A stretch of DNA of 14,744 nt from Gammaproteobacteria bacterium (GTDB lineage: Bacteria > Pseudomonadota > Gammaproteobacteria > Pseudomonadales > Halomonadaceae): positions 1 to 14,744 of the forward strand of contig JAMCZP010000110.1 of assembly GCA_023485185.1 (NCBI GenBank). Direction: 5' to 3'. A program made the translations under genes and the position numbers. Each line of letters starts with the position of its first letter. Position 1 is the stretch's first letter. Under the pieces are notes generated by a model. That model was not told where the DNA came from, ran no database searches, and saw only the letters and a program-made list of their open reading frames with translations. Below are positions 6,911-14,744 of the stretch, one piece after another.

Positions 6911-8488
6911 GTGCAGGATGCCCATCGCCGTAAGCTGCCTATCGGGATTCAGACGTTCTCGGATATCCGCGAGGGTAACTATTACTACGTCGATAAAACC
7001 CCGCACATCGAGCGCTTGGTTAACCAGAACAAATACTACTTTCTATCGCGGCCGCGCCGCTTCGGCAAAAGTCTGTTGCTGGACACCCTACGCTGCCTAT
7101 TTGAAGGCCGCCAGGCGTTGTTTGAAGGGCTTTACATTCACGACAAATGGGACTGGCAGCAGCGTTACCCGGTGATTCGTATTAGCTTTGCCGATGGTGT
7201 GATGCAGAGCCGTGAAGCACTGGACGAGCGTATCCGTGAGCAGTTGCGAGTCCAGCGTGAGCAGCTAGGCATTACCCAGCACCATAAAAGCGATATACCG
7301 GGTGAATTCTCCGCTCTCATTCGTGCCGCTCACCAGCAGTGCGGCCAGCGGGTGGTTGTATTGATTGATGAGTATGATAAGCCGATTCTAGATAATATCC
7401 TGGCACCGGAGCGTGCCCGGGAACTACGCGAGGGCTTGAAGAACCTCTATAGCGTTCTTAAAGACGCCGACCCACACTTGCACTTCGTGCTGCTTACCGG
7501 CGTTTCCAAGTTCAGTAAGGTCAGTTTATTTTCGGGGCTGAATAACCTCAACGATATCACTCTGGATGCTCCCTTCAGCACGATTTGCGGTTATACCGAC
7601 GAGGACATTGATACGGTGTTCGCCCCTGAGCTGGCTGAGTTGGATCGCGATGAGGTCCGCCAGTGGTACAACGGCTACCGCTGGGGTGGCCGCGGGGTAA
7701 CGTCTGTCTACAACCCCTTCGATGTGCTGCTGTTGTTTCAGAAACGCGAGTTTGGACCTTACTGGTTTGAGTCCGCGACGCCGACGTTTTTGGTCGATAT
7801 TCTCAAGCAGCGAGGGGTATTTACCCCCTCTTTGGATCATTGGGAAACCGAGTATGAACTGCTGAGTCAGTTTGATGTTGACCAGATCAGCACTGAAGGC
7901 CTGCTATTTCAAACTGGCTACCTGACTATTAAGCAGGTTGAAGAGCCCCTGCTGGGTTATCGCCAGTACACTCTTGGATTTCCTAATCGCGAAGTCGAAA
8001 CCAGCCTTAACCACGCGCTATTGCCGTCATTGGGGGTCGAAAATGCTCCGCGTGAGCGTCGAACGCTTTTCCGCCACTTAAGTCAGCACGACCTTGCCGG
8101 GTTAGAAACACATCTAAAAGCGCTTTACGCCGGGCTACCACACGACTGGTACCGCAACAATCCTATTGCTAAATACGAAGGTCATTATGCAAGCGTGTTT
8201 TACAGCCACTTTGCGGCTCTGGGGCTTGATGTCACTGTGGAGGACGCCAGTCACCACGGCAAGGTGGATATGAGCGTTAATTTTGGCGGTCACATCTACC
8301 TGTTTGAGTTCAAGGTGGTTGAGCAGTTACCAGAAGGCACCGCGCTGGCGCAGATCAAACAGAAAGGCTACGCCGATAAACACCTCGCTTCTGGCAAGCC
8401 TATCCATTTAATTGGCGTTGAGTTTTCCAGCGCCCGGCGTCAAATTGTGGCCTTTGAGGTGGAAACACTAGAACCTAGAGCCGCTTAG
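6911..8488 (+). CDS. AAA-ATPase-like protein with C-terminal PD-(D/E)XK nuclease domain (DUF1703 type)
   Basis: This 525-residue protein matches the AAA-ATPase-like / PD-(D/E)XK superfamily 9 architecture (Pfam AAA-ATPase_like plus PDDEXK_9). The N-terminus carries the family hallmark IGIQTFSDIREGNYYYVDKT. A Walker A-like SRPRRFGKS follows at residues 46-54, and Walker B VVVLIDEYDKPILD has D153 and E154. The C-terminal nuclease shows GKVDM with D453 and YLFEFK with E466-x-K468, the canonical D...(D/E)xK set, so catalysis is likely. These proteins are common as scattered accessory genes; their substrate is not established, and roles in DNA processing or defence are proposed by analogy. GTG start at 6911, with GGAGG upstream. 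It follows pncB by 80 bases on the same strand, so co-transcription or its own promoter are both possible. Its TAG stop overlaps the start of the palindromic element at 8487. Confidence 0.88.
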   Translation: MQDAHRRKLPIGIQTFSDIREGNYYYVDKTPHIERLVNQNKYYFLSRPRRFGKSLLLDTLRCLFEGRQALFEGLYIHDKWDWQQRYPVIRISFADGVMQSREALDERIREQLRVQREQLGITQHHKSDIPGEFSALIRAAHQQCGQRVVVLIDEYDKPILDNILAPERARELREGLKNLYSVLKDADPHLHFVLLTGVSKFSKVSLFSGLNNLNDITLDAPFSTICGYTDEDIDTVFAPELAELDRDEVRQWYNGYRWGGRGVTSVYNPFDVLLLFQKREFGPYWFESATPTFLVDILKQRGVFTPSLDHWETEYELLSQFDVDQISTEGLLFQTGYLTIKQVEEPLLGYRQYTLGFPNREVETSLNHALLPSLGVENAPRERRTLFRHLSQHDLAGLETHLKALYAGLPHDWYRNNPIAKYEGHYASVFYSHFAALGLDVTVEDASHHGKVDMSVNFGGHIYLFEFKVVEQLPEGTALAQIKQKGYADKHLASGKPIHLIGVEFSSARRQIVAFEVETLEPRAA

Positions 8489-8645
8489 GCTCTGTCTGAA
8501 AACTAGCTGCGCTCGACCATACGGCGTTAAAAATCGGCTCGTGCGCGAGTCCGATCAAAATACTCATTTACACCATATAAACTCCGTCTTTTCGCCGATT
8601 TTTGCCTTGTCTGGCCTTCGCTCGCCGACTTTTCAGACAAAGCCT
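8487..8645. repeat. 159-bp imperfect palindrome, MITE-like, between convergent genes
   Basis: The left end AGGCTCTGTCTGAAAA (8487-8502) and the right end TTTTCAGACAAAGCCT (8630-8645) are complementary at 15 of 16 positions. Each end is separated by the same distance (26 bases) from an inner block, AAAAATCGGC and its complement GCCGATTTTT, so the arms are in register over about 52 bases. The left half also holds its own hairpin: ATCGGCTCG (8533-8541) pairs with CGAGTCCGAT (8546-8555) with one bulged T. TA dinucleotides sit at both borders (8486-8487 and 8645-8646). It encodes nothing and almost exactly fills the space between the stop codons of the ATPase-nuclease gene and recC. It may stop transcription from both sides, but it lacks a typical GC stem plus U-tract. 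The palindrome is seen; mobility is inferred. Confidence 0.75.
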
Positions 8646-8647
8646 AT

Positions 8648-11600
8648 TCATCCTTTCACCGATTTGTGCAGCGGCGCGTAAAGCGCTTCGGTTAGCGTAG
8701 CGAAACGGTGGCCCAATGCGCGCTCGCTAAACAGCCGTTCAAAGTTGGGCCATTGGTGGGAGAGGTAGGCGCTTTGGGCGACTTCGCCGGTCTGGAAACG
8801 GCCACCTTCGTAGGCGGTTTCGGCGGCGGCGTAGGCATCGCTATTCGGTTCGGATTCCGGCGTACCCAGCTTCGCTAACCAGGCGAAAGCGGCTTGTGGC
8901 GCCAGCGGTAGCGGGGCCTGCATGCCATCGCACCAGGCGCTTAACAGGTTTTTTAACTGGTAGCGGGCATTCTCGGCCTCTAACGGTTCCAGCCGCACAT
9001 GGCCTGCTTTGGAAAGTAGCTGGGTGGTCATTGGCCGCTCACTATTGCCTGCCAGATGCGCGACCCAAGGGCGGAGCAGGTGCTGCCAACGGTATTGGCC
9101 ACGGCCGCGCCCCTGGCTGACCAAGCTGCTGCTGAGTAGTAGCAGGCGACAGAGATTGCCTGTCTCATCCTGGCGCAGCTCCCCCAGCCAATCCTCCAGC
9201 GTAACGCTTCCTTCCACATAAACTGCTTGTGGCGCTGCTACCACGTGTGGCCACTCTTGCAGCGCTTCTTCGTAAGCGCCAAACAGCGCCTCCATCGGCT
9301 CTGCCAGCGCTTCGCGCATCCGCTCGCCAAAGGCGCCCACAGCCAATACGCCTTGGCCCTTGAAGCGTTCCAGCGCGGCATGCAGCGCTTCCATGCGTGG
9401 CTGGCCGTTATCCACTGCGTGGCGCTGGGCGGCGATTAATTGATCCTGCAACTGCCAGTTCTGAAGCCCGTCTAACGTGAAGGGCTCAACATCCAGCTGG
9501 GTGATTTCTTCCTGCTCGAAGTAAACGCCCAGGCGGGTATTGAAAAATGCCTTGGCCGGTTCGCGTAAAAAGCTGCCTAGTTGGGCCAGGGTTAACGTGC
9601 TCTGCTGTTCGCTGTCCGCCTTAAGCGCTGGTAATTGTGAGCCTCGGGTGCCTTCGCCACTGGGGGCGTGCAGGGCGTGCCACTCGTGGGCATACGTAAA
9701 CAGGCGTGCTTGGGCGGGGGAGCCGCTGACTTGAGGAGTAAAGTAGCGGCGGCTAAACGGTTGCAGCGGATGCTCGGTGGTTAGTGCTTCCAGCAACGGT
9801 TCGCCGTTATGCGTTTGCCAGCCCGCTTCAAGGTGGTCGCGCAGCTGTCCGACCTGCACCGAGGGCGGCATGGGGTTGTTGTCGATCTGACTGCGGCCGA
9901 CCCAACTAATGTAGAGCTGTTGGCGGGCGGAGAGCAGTGCTTCCAGAAATAGGTAGCGGTCGTCTTCGCGCCGCGAGCGGTCGCCGGGGCGGTAGTCGCT
10001 GCCCATCAGGTCAAAGTCCAGCGGCGGCTGCGAACGCGGATACTCGCCATCGTTCATGCCTAGCAAGCAAACACGCTTGAAGGGGATCGCCCGCATCGGC
10101 ATTAGCGTAGCGAAGTTGACCGCCCCCGCCAAAAACCGCTGGGAAAGGCTGTGCTCATCGATTTGCCCCAGCCAGTGTTCGCGCACCATGGAGAGCGGCA
10201 AGGGATCAAAGAGCTTGGCCTCTTCGGTACTGTCCAATAGCTGTTGTAGCGCGGTTTCCAGCTTGGTGAGCATGACGCTCTCTTGGGCGTCATCGGTCAA
10301 GAAGTAGGTCTCTAATAGCTCGCGCAGCCGGGCCACCCAGGTGGCCGTGTCGGTGGGTTGGCAGAAGGTTTCCCAGGTGTTTTCCAGTTTCTCCAGCAGG
10401 TTCGCCAATGGGCCAGCGAGTGATGCTTCCAGCCCGCCAATATCGTCGAATGGCTCGATGCCTTGCCACGCCTCGGCACAGCCTACGGTGTAACCCAGCA
10501 GCAGGCGACGCAGGCCAAAGGCCCAGGTGTTTTGGGTCAGGCCTTCGGGGAGGTCCAGCCGGGTGCGCTGCTCGGCATTGAGCCCCCAGCGAATGCCAGC
10601 GCCCTCGATCCAGCGGCTCAGGGTGGGCAGGTCGTATTCATCAATGCCAAAGCGTTCGCGCAGCGCGGGGACTTCCAATAGATCAAGCAGGTCGCTCACT
10701 GAAAGACGCAGTTCCGGTAGGCGCAGCAGTTTTTCCAGCGCAATCATCAGCGGCAGGCGGTGGCGGCTGGCCTGATCCGACAGGGTATAGGGAATGTAGC
10801 GCGGGTCGTCGGATCTGGCATTCGCGTGATAGCCACCGTAAGCAGAGCGGTACTGGCCGAATACGGCTTCTATATGCGGCGCGTAGCGGTCGATATCCGG
10901 CACCATGACGATGATATCCCGCGGGCGCAGATCCGGGTCGGCACCGAAGGCAGCGAGCAGCTGGTCGTGAAGGATCTCCACTTCCCGCTGGGGGCCATGG
11001 GCGATATGGAACACGATGGAGTCGTCGTGGGCCGGGTCTAGCGCGGGCCAGTGGGCTTGGGTTTCCGCCACTGGGCGCAGTTCGCGAATATCATCCTGCA
11101 GTTGGCTGAGCAGGCAGTTGCGCTCTTCGCCGCTGAAGGGCTCGAACATATCAATGCGCAGCGCCTGCTGCTCGAAGAGCGTTTGGTAGTTGCCTGAGTC
11201 ATCGTGCTCGTCGAGCAGGCGCAAATAGTCGCGCCCCTGTTTGCCCCAGGCGGCCAGCAGCGGCTGGGCGTGCAGATGCAGGGCATCGTCGGCATCGCCG
11301 GTGCCGAGCACATCCAGGGCGTCGGGCATGCCTGCCTTGCGCCGCTGGCGATAGCGGCTGGCGCGCAGTAGGTCTTTGTGCTCGATGATATCCGCCCAGT
11401 AGTACTGGCAGGGGTTGTGCACGCAGAGCACAATTTGGCAGCAGCGCGAGAGTGCGGCCAGGGCTTCTAGCGTTTGCTGCGGCAGCGACGAGATGCCAAA
11501 AATAATCAGCCGCCGGGGCAGGCCAGCCGGGCACGCTTGGCCTTCAAGCTGTTTGGCGGCTTCCAGAAAACGGCTGTGTACCTGGGCGCGGCTGCTGTTC

Positions 11601-12253
11601 AGCCCCGCTTCGCCTTGAGTAATAGCTACATCTTCGCGCAGCGCTCGCCATAATGCTGGTTGCCACAGCTGGTGCGCTTCCAGCGGGCGAGTTTCGCCAC
11701 GGGCGGTGATCAGTACGTCGTTGCCCTTGGCCCAGGCGTCCAACCAGTCGGCGCGATACACTTGGTATTGATCGAACAAATCCGCCAGCCGCTCGGCCAG
11801 TTGGTAATGCTTGCGTTGGTCGCGGTCAACCTCTAAAAAGCGCGCCAGCGGTGCGAACGCTTCCTGTTCGGCAAGGCTGGGCAGCAGGCGCAATAAGCGC
11901 CATATCAACCGCGACTTATCGAAAGGCGAGGTTTCCGGCACCGCGTGCTCATCGTGCGTTAAGTGGGTTAATACTGTGCGATAGGCCTGCCATAGAAAAC
12001 GTGCGGGTAGCGTAACGTTGAGTGCCGCCGCTATGCCCGCACCGCCTTCGGCCGGGTCTTCCGCCAGCGCCAGCTTCAGCCACTGCCCAATGCCGTTGCT
12101 CTGCACCAGAATGGTTTCGTTCTCCAGCGGTGCCAGCGGGTGCTGACGCATCCACTCTACCGCCAAACCGCGCAAATCTTCTAGGCGATTGGCGTGCACC
12201 ACCATAAAGCCCGGTTTTAGCGGTGTTTGTGAGAGCAGCGAGTTTGACGGCAT
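8648..12253 (-). CDS. recC: RecC, exodeoxyribonuclease V gamma subunit
   Basis: RecC is the scaffold of RecBCD that splits the duplex and recognises Chi through a helicase-like fold that has lost ATP-binding motifs. The product is 1201 residues, slightly longer than the roughly 1120 of E. coli. The N-terminal MVVHANRLEDLRGL, ILVQSNGIGQWL and GIAAALNVTLPARFLW match the RecC beginning. DLFDQYQVYRADWL, VHNPCQYYWADIIEHKDLL and FKRVCLLGMNDGEYPR are further strong family blocks. ATG 12253 is chosen because AAGGA lies nine bases upstream; an in-frame TTG two codons earlier is too close to that site. Unlike the common arrangement, recC is not next to recB: the ATPase-nuclease, pncB and nucleotidyltransferase genes lie between. 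It therefore needs its own promoter, in the roughly 180 bases shared with the divergent toxin-antitoxin operon. Confidence 0.96.
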   Translation of the reverse strand: MPSNSLLSQTPLKPGFMVVHANRLEDLRGLAVEWMRQHPLAPLENETILVQSNGIGQWLKLALAEDPAEGGAGIAAALNVTLPARFLWQAYRTVLTHLTHDEHAVPETSPFDKSRLIWRLLRLLPSLAEQEAFAPLARFLEVDRDQRKHYQLAERLADLFDQYQVYRADWLDAWAKGNDVLITARGETRPLEAHQLWQPALWRALREDVAITQGEAGLNSSRAQVHSRFLEAAKQLEGQACPAGLPRRLIIFGISSLPQQTLEALAALSRCCQIVLCVHNPCQYYWADIIEHKDLLRASRYRQRRKAGMPDALDVLGTGDADDALHLHAQPLLAAWGKQGRDYLRLLDEHDDSGNYQTLFEQQALRIDMFEPFSGEERNCLLSQLQDDIRELRPVAETQAHWPALDPAHDDSIVFHIAHGPQREVEILHDQLLAAFGADPDLRPRDIIVMVPDIDRYAPHIEAVFGQYRSAYGGYHANARSDDPRYIPYTLSDQASRHRLPLMIALEKLLRLPELRLSVSDLLDLLEVPALRERFGIDEYDLPTLSRWIEGAGIRWGLNAEQRTRLDLPEGLTQNTWAFGLRRLLLGYTVGCAEAWQGIEPFDDIGGLEASLAGPLANLLEKLENTWETFCQPTDTATWVARLRELLETYFLTDDAQESVMLTKLETALQQLLDSTEEAKLFDPLPLSMVREHWLGQIDEHSLSQRFLAGAVNFATLMPMRAIPFKRVCLLGMNDGEYPRSQPPLDFDLMGSDYRPGDRSRREDDRYLFLEALLSARQQLYISWVGRSQIDNNPMPPSVQVGQLRDHLEAGWQTHNGEPLLEALTTEHPLQPFSRRYFTPQVSGSPAQARLFTYAHEWHALHAPSGEGTRGSQLPALKADSEQQSTLTLAQLGSFLREPAKAFFNTRLGVYFEQEEITQLDVEPFTLDGLQNWQLQDQLIAAQRHAVDNGQPRMEALHAALERFKGQGVLAVGAFGERMREALAEPMEALFGAYEEALQEWPHVVAAPQAVYVEGSVTLEDWLGELRQDETGNLCRLLLLSSSLVSQGRGRGQYRWQHLLRPWVAHLAGNSERPMTTQLLSKAGHVRLEPLEAENARYQLKNLLSAWCDGMQAPLPLAPQAAFAWLAKLGTPESEPNSDAYAAAETAYEGGRFQTGEVAQSAYLSHQWPNFERLFSERALGHRFATLTEALYAPLHKSVKG

Positions 12254-12364
12254 GCACAATGTTCCTTAATGGATGTTTCCTTTACGGCAGGGGCGGGCGG
12301 TAGTTAAACGCTATGTTGCCATAAGTTGGTGATGAGCGCTTGGACTGCTGGATTCTCAGAACTA

Positions 12365-12401
12365 GGCTGCTATGATGTTAATATGATGCTTATATGTAGC
12401 A
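12365..12401 (+). promoter_or_regulatory. Candidate promoter and operator of the toxin-antitoxin operon
   Basis: TGCTATGAT at 12368-12376 is an extended -10 (TGn plus TATGAT), with only a weak -35 (CTGGAT, 12348-12353). TATGATG occurs twice, at 12371-12377 and 12382-12388, an 11-base period that places both copies on one face of the helix. TGCTA (12368-12372) and TAGCA (12397-12401) bracket the repeats. Antitoxins of this type usually repress their own operon, so repeats overlapping the -10 are a plausible binding site. The repeats are seen; promoter and operator function are inferred. Confidence 0.4.
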
Positions 12402-12433
12402 AATGGGTTTCTTAAGTGCAGTTGGAGGTCGTG

Positions 12434-12865
12434 ATGGCAATTAGCACTGTTAACGAATCATTTAATGGGGCTTCTGGATACCTAGTCCCTGATTCATTTG
12501 AGCGTTTTTTGGCGGATTTGAAGAGAGCTGCCCGTGAAGAGCGCCACCCTTTAATTAACCCCAAGTTGTTTGCCAGTGCATTGAGCATCGATATCCAAAC
12601 GCTGGCCAGCCAAGCGCATGTTCATCGTACGACGATCTCGCGCGCTCAGGGGGCGGAAAAACTTCAACGTTATTTGCGTGATGCTCTTCGTGTGCTCGGT
12701 GCAGCGGCGGATATTAATGGAGATTTCCATGACGCTCTGTTTTGGTTTCGCAACGAGCCGCTTAGCGCATTTGACTATAAAACACCCGAGCAGCTCGTCA
12801 GTGAAGGGCGCGCAGATGATCTTCTGCGCTATGTTCAGGCGCTGCAAGCAGGTGTGGTGGGATGA
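12434..12865 (+). CDS. Xre/MbcA/ParS-like antitoxin
   Basis: This 143-residue protein has a helix-turn-helix near residues 44-70 (LFASALSIDIQTLASQAHV, then TTISR) and a C-terminal toxin-binding domain of the DUF2384 / MbcA-ParS-Xre type. The diagnostic block is ALFWFRNEPLSAFDYKTP followed by EQLVSEGRADDLLRYVQAL. It should neutralise the RES toxin encoded next and repress the operon. ATG 12434 is chosen because GGAGG (12424-12428) lies five bases before it; GTG 12431 is too close to that site and GTG 12416 lies upstream of it. Its TGA overlaps the toxin ATG (ATGA at 12862-12865), as expected for a coupled antitoxin-toxin pair. Base composition looks more AT-rich than the rec genes, consistent with acquisition, but this was judged by eye. 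Confidence 0.9.
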   Translation: MAISTVNESFNGASGYLVPDSFERFLADLKRAAREERHPLINPKLFASALSIDIQTLASQAHVHRTTISRAQGAEKLQRYLRDALRVLGAAADINGDFHDALFWFRNEPLSAFDYKTPEQLVSEGRADDLLRYVQALQAGVVG

Positions 12866-13380
12866 TATTGCTGCCAGAGCTGAAAACTCAGGCATACCGT
12901 GTACATGTTCCGCGCTGGGCATTTTCGCCTACCAGCGGGGCTGGTGCTAGAGAGCATGGTGGGCGGTTGAACCGTGTTGGTTTGGATGCTTTATATCTTT
13001 CTCTAGAGCAGCAGACGGCGTTAGCGGAGTACAAGCAGCTTTCTGCATTGATGCCACCTGGGCTGATTGTGAGCTATTCGGTTAGCGTGACTCATATTGT
13101 CGATTTTCGAGCAGGCTATCACTCTAAATGGGATAGCCTGTGGCAAGAGCTCAACTGTGATTGGCGTAAGTATTGGTTTAATCAGCGTATTGAGCCGCCT
13201 AGCTGGCTATTAGGCGATATGGCGCTGGAGCAAGGTGCAAAGGGAATACTGTTTCCTTCGTTGGCACATGCTTCAGGTACCAACCTCGTTCTCTATACAG
13301 AAATGCTAACAGAAAAAGATATCCTAGAGGTCTATGATCCCAAAGGCGATTTGCCGCGAGATGCACGCTCTTGGGAATAA
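12862..13380 (+). CDS. RES-domain toxin
   Basis: The 172-residue product matches RES-domain toxins. Characterised members use NAD+: MbcT of Mycobacterium tuberculosis degrades it, and ParT ADP-ribosylates PRPP synthetase. Candidate active-site residues are R13 (AYRVH), R35 (GGRLNRVGLDALYLS), Y45, E56 (ALAEY) and S133 (ILFPS); the Y45 to E56 spacing of 11 equals that of MbcT Y58 and E69 as I recall them. All the residues that name the family (Arg, Glu, Ser) are present, so the toxin is probably active. It starts within the antitoxin stop, preceded only by a weak GGTGG, so its translation likely depends on that of the antitoxin. Which of the two NAD-dependent reactions it performs cannot be told from the sequence. 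Confidence 0.9.
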   Translation: MILLPELKTQAYRVHVPRWAFSPTSGAGAREHGGRLNRVGLDALYLSLEQQTALAEYKQLSALMPPGLIVSYSVSVTHIVDFRAGYHSKWDSLWQELNCDWRKYWFNQRIEPPSWLLGDMALEQGAKGILFPSLAHASGTNLVLYTEMLTEKDILEVYDPKGDLPRDARSWE

Positions 13381-13482
13381 TTACTTTTAATAAACTTACT
13401 TATGCGACCTCTTCCCTTGCGCGAACGCTGCGGCATCGCCAAGCTATGCGGATACCGTGAACAACGCTAAGAGAGATTTCTA

Positions 13483-14744
13483 ATGTCCGAATCATCACAA
13501 AACGCCCGCCGCCACTCCGCCAAAGTGGTCGATGGCCCTGGCAAAGCCGCTAGCCGCGCTATGTTGCGCGCCGTGGGTTTTAACGACGCCGATTTTAAAA
13601 AGCCCCAAGTAGGCATTGCCTCTACTTGGAGCATGGTGACGCCGTGCAATAGCCATATTAATGAACTGGCCGAGTTTGCTCGCGATGGCGCTGATGCGGG
13701 CGGTGGTAAAGGTGTGATTTTCAATACCATCACGATTTCCGATGGTATTGCCAACGGCACCGAGGGCATGAAGTATTCACTAGTGTCGCGGGAAGTCATC
13801 GCTGACTCCATCGAGACGGTGGCGGGCTGCGAAGGCTTTGATGGCCTGGTGGCCATTGGTGGCTGCGATAAAAACATGCCGGGTTGTCTGATGGGCTTGG
13901 CGCGTTTGAATCGCCCCAGCGTGTTTGTGTATGGCGGCACCATTATGCCCGGCAAAGGGCACACCGATATTGTCTCGGTCTTTGAAGCCATGGGTGCCCA
14001 CTCCCGCGGCGATATCGACCTGATCGAGCTTAAAAACATCGAAGAAACGGCGATTCCTGGCCCTGGTTCCTGTGGCGGTATGTACACCGCTAACACCATG
14101 GCCTCTGCGATTGAAGCACTAGGCATGAGCCTGCCGGGCAGTTCGGCGCAGAATGCTATTTCTCAAGAGAAGCGCGACGATTGTAAAGCAGCGGGTGAGG
14201 CAGTGCTGGCGCTGCTAGCTGACGATATCAAACCCTCCGACATTATGACCCGCAAGGCGTTTGAGAACGCGATTACTGTGGTGATTGCGCTCGGCGGTTC
14301 TACCAACGCGGTGCTGCACTTGATCGGTATGGCGCGCACCATTGGTGTGGAACTGACTCTGGCAGATTTTACCGAGATCGGCAAACGCGTACCGGTACTT
14401 GCCGATTTACGCCCCAGCGGCCATTACATGATGAGCGAGCTGGTAGCGATTGGCGGTATTCAGCCAATGATGAAAATATTGCTGGATGCTGGCTTACTAC
14501 ATGGCGATTGCCTAACGGTGACCGGCAAAACCTTGGCAGAAAATTTGGCGGATGTGACGCCTTACCCAGCAGAGCCGCCAATCATCGCGTCGCTGGCTAA
14601 CCCGGTTAAATCAGAGAGCCATTTGCGCATGCTTTACGGCAACCTGGCACCGGAAGGCGCAGTGGCTAAAATTACTGGCAAAGAGGGTACGCGTTTTACC
14701 GGTTCTGCGCGGGTGTTTGGCTCTGAAGAAGAAGCCCTGCGCTT
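13483..14744 (+). CDS. ilvD: Dihydroxy-acid dehydratase (partial, C-terminus off the right edge)
   Basis: IlvD dehydrates 2,3-dihydroxy-isovalerate and 2,3-dihydroxy-3-methylvalerate to the keto acids that precede valine, isoleucine, leucine and pantothenate. About 420 residues are visible. Iron-sulfur cluster cysteines are C55 (TPCNSHI), C128 ([10 protein letters not shown]) and C197 ([14 protein letters not shown]); K130 in CDKN is the position of the metal-binding modified lysine. Other family blocks are [36 protein letters not shown] and [12 protein letters not shown]. The compact N-terminus and motif wording suggest the shorter IlvD type (about 560 residues) rather than the longer E. coli type, although related sugar-acid dehydratases share these motifs. 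ATG 13483 follows an AGAGAG site. The 102 bases before it, after the toxin gene, show no clear promoter, terminator or repeat. Confidence 0.94.
   Translation, partial: MSESSQNARRHSAKVVDGPGKAASRAMLRAVGFNDADFKKPQVGIASTWSMVTPCNSHINELAEFARDGADAGGGKGVIFNTITISDGIANGTEGMKYSLVSREVIADSIETVAGCEGFDGLVAIGGCDKNMPGCLMGLARLNRPSVFVYGGTIMPGKGHTDIVSVFEAMGAHSRGDIDLIELKNIEETAIPGPGSCGGMYTANTMASAIEALGMSLPGSSAQNAISQEKRDDCKAAGEAVLALLADDIKPSDIMTRKAFENAITVVIALGGSTNAVLHLIGMARTIGVELTLADFTEIGKRVPVLADLRPSGHYMMSELVAIGGIQPMMKILLDAGLLHGDCLTVTGKTLAENLADVTPYPAEPPIIASLANPVKSESHLRMLYGNLAPEGAVAKITGKEGTRFTGSARVFGSEEEALR

Noticed and set aside
8487..8645. Classical intrinsic terminator at the convergent gap
   Set aside because: The palindrome is long and imperfect, and no compact GC stem is followed directly by a T tract; a repeat element describes it better.
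12551..12950. Alternative frames on both strands across the antitoxin gene
   Set aside because: They overlap the DUF2384-type antitoxin frame, which has a good ribosome site and a coupled toxin; the alternatives have neither.
13467..14126. Minus-strand open frame of 219 codons
   Set aside because: It is antisense to ilvD over its cysteine motifs; the plus-strand protein is unmistakable.
1..14744. CRISPR array, tRNA or rRNA genes, prophage or intact insertion sequence
   Set aside because: No regularly spaced direct repeats, no cloverleaf or ribosomal RNA sequence, and no transposase, integrase or phage structural gene was recognised.

Overview
The window looks like a chromosomal segment of a gammaproteobacterium, most likely a halomonad (Halomonas/Vreelandella-type). 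The basis is the proteobacterial RecBCD proteins, the GC-rich coding style, and small palindromic repeats of a kind I associate with these genomes. The genus is an inference from memory, not a search result.

Layout. Positions 1-5528 form one minus-strand block: a small nucleotidyltransferase gene (5528-5220), a 20-codon ORF (5223-5161), recB (5164-1250) and recD (from 1253, running off the left edge). Each junction is an ATGA stop/start overlap, so the four reading frames look translationally chained. Positions 5649-8488 carry two plus-strand genes: pncB (nicotinate phosphoribosyltransferase) and a large AAA-ATPase-like / PD-(D/E)XK nuclease gene. A 159-bp imperfect palindrome (8487-8645) fills the gap before recC, which lies on the minus strand (12253-8648). 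RecC is therefore separated from recBD by about 3.1 kb of unrelated genes. Divergent from recC is a type II toxin-antitoxin pair (Xre/MbcA/ParS-like antitoxin and RES-domain toxin, 12434-13380), followed by ilvD (from 13483, running off the right edge).

How the genes work together. RecB, RecC and RecD form the exonuclease V helicase-nuclease that processes double-strand breaks and degrades foreign linear DNA. The recognisable catalytic motifs of RecB, and those in the visible part of RecD, are intact. Around these core genes sit three accessory items of the type common in defence or conflict loci: a solo MNT-type nucleotidyltransferase at the head of the recBD operon, an ATPase-nuclease between recC and recBD, and the RES toxin-antitoxin pair beside recC. 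PncB (NAD salvage) and IlvD (branched-chain amino-acid synthesis) are housekeeping.

Most notable structure. Palindromic, REP/MITE-like DNA occurs in or next to the rec genes: a double hairpin read in frame within recD (586-630), a nested palindrome read in frame within recB (4744-4857, 114 bp = 38 codons), a third hairpin in a recB linker (3287-3320), and the intergenic element at 8487-8645. The doubly overlapping 20-codon ORF before recB is a second unusual arrangement. No tRNA, rRNA, CRISPR array, prophage or intact insertion sequence was seen, and no gene-free stretch exceeds about 180 bases.
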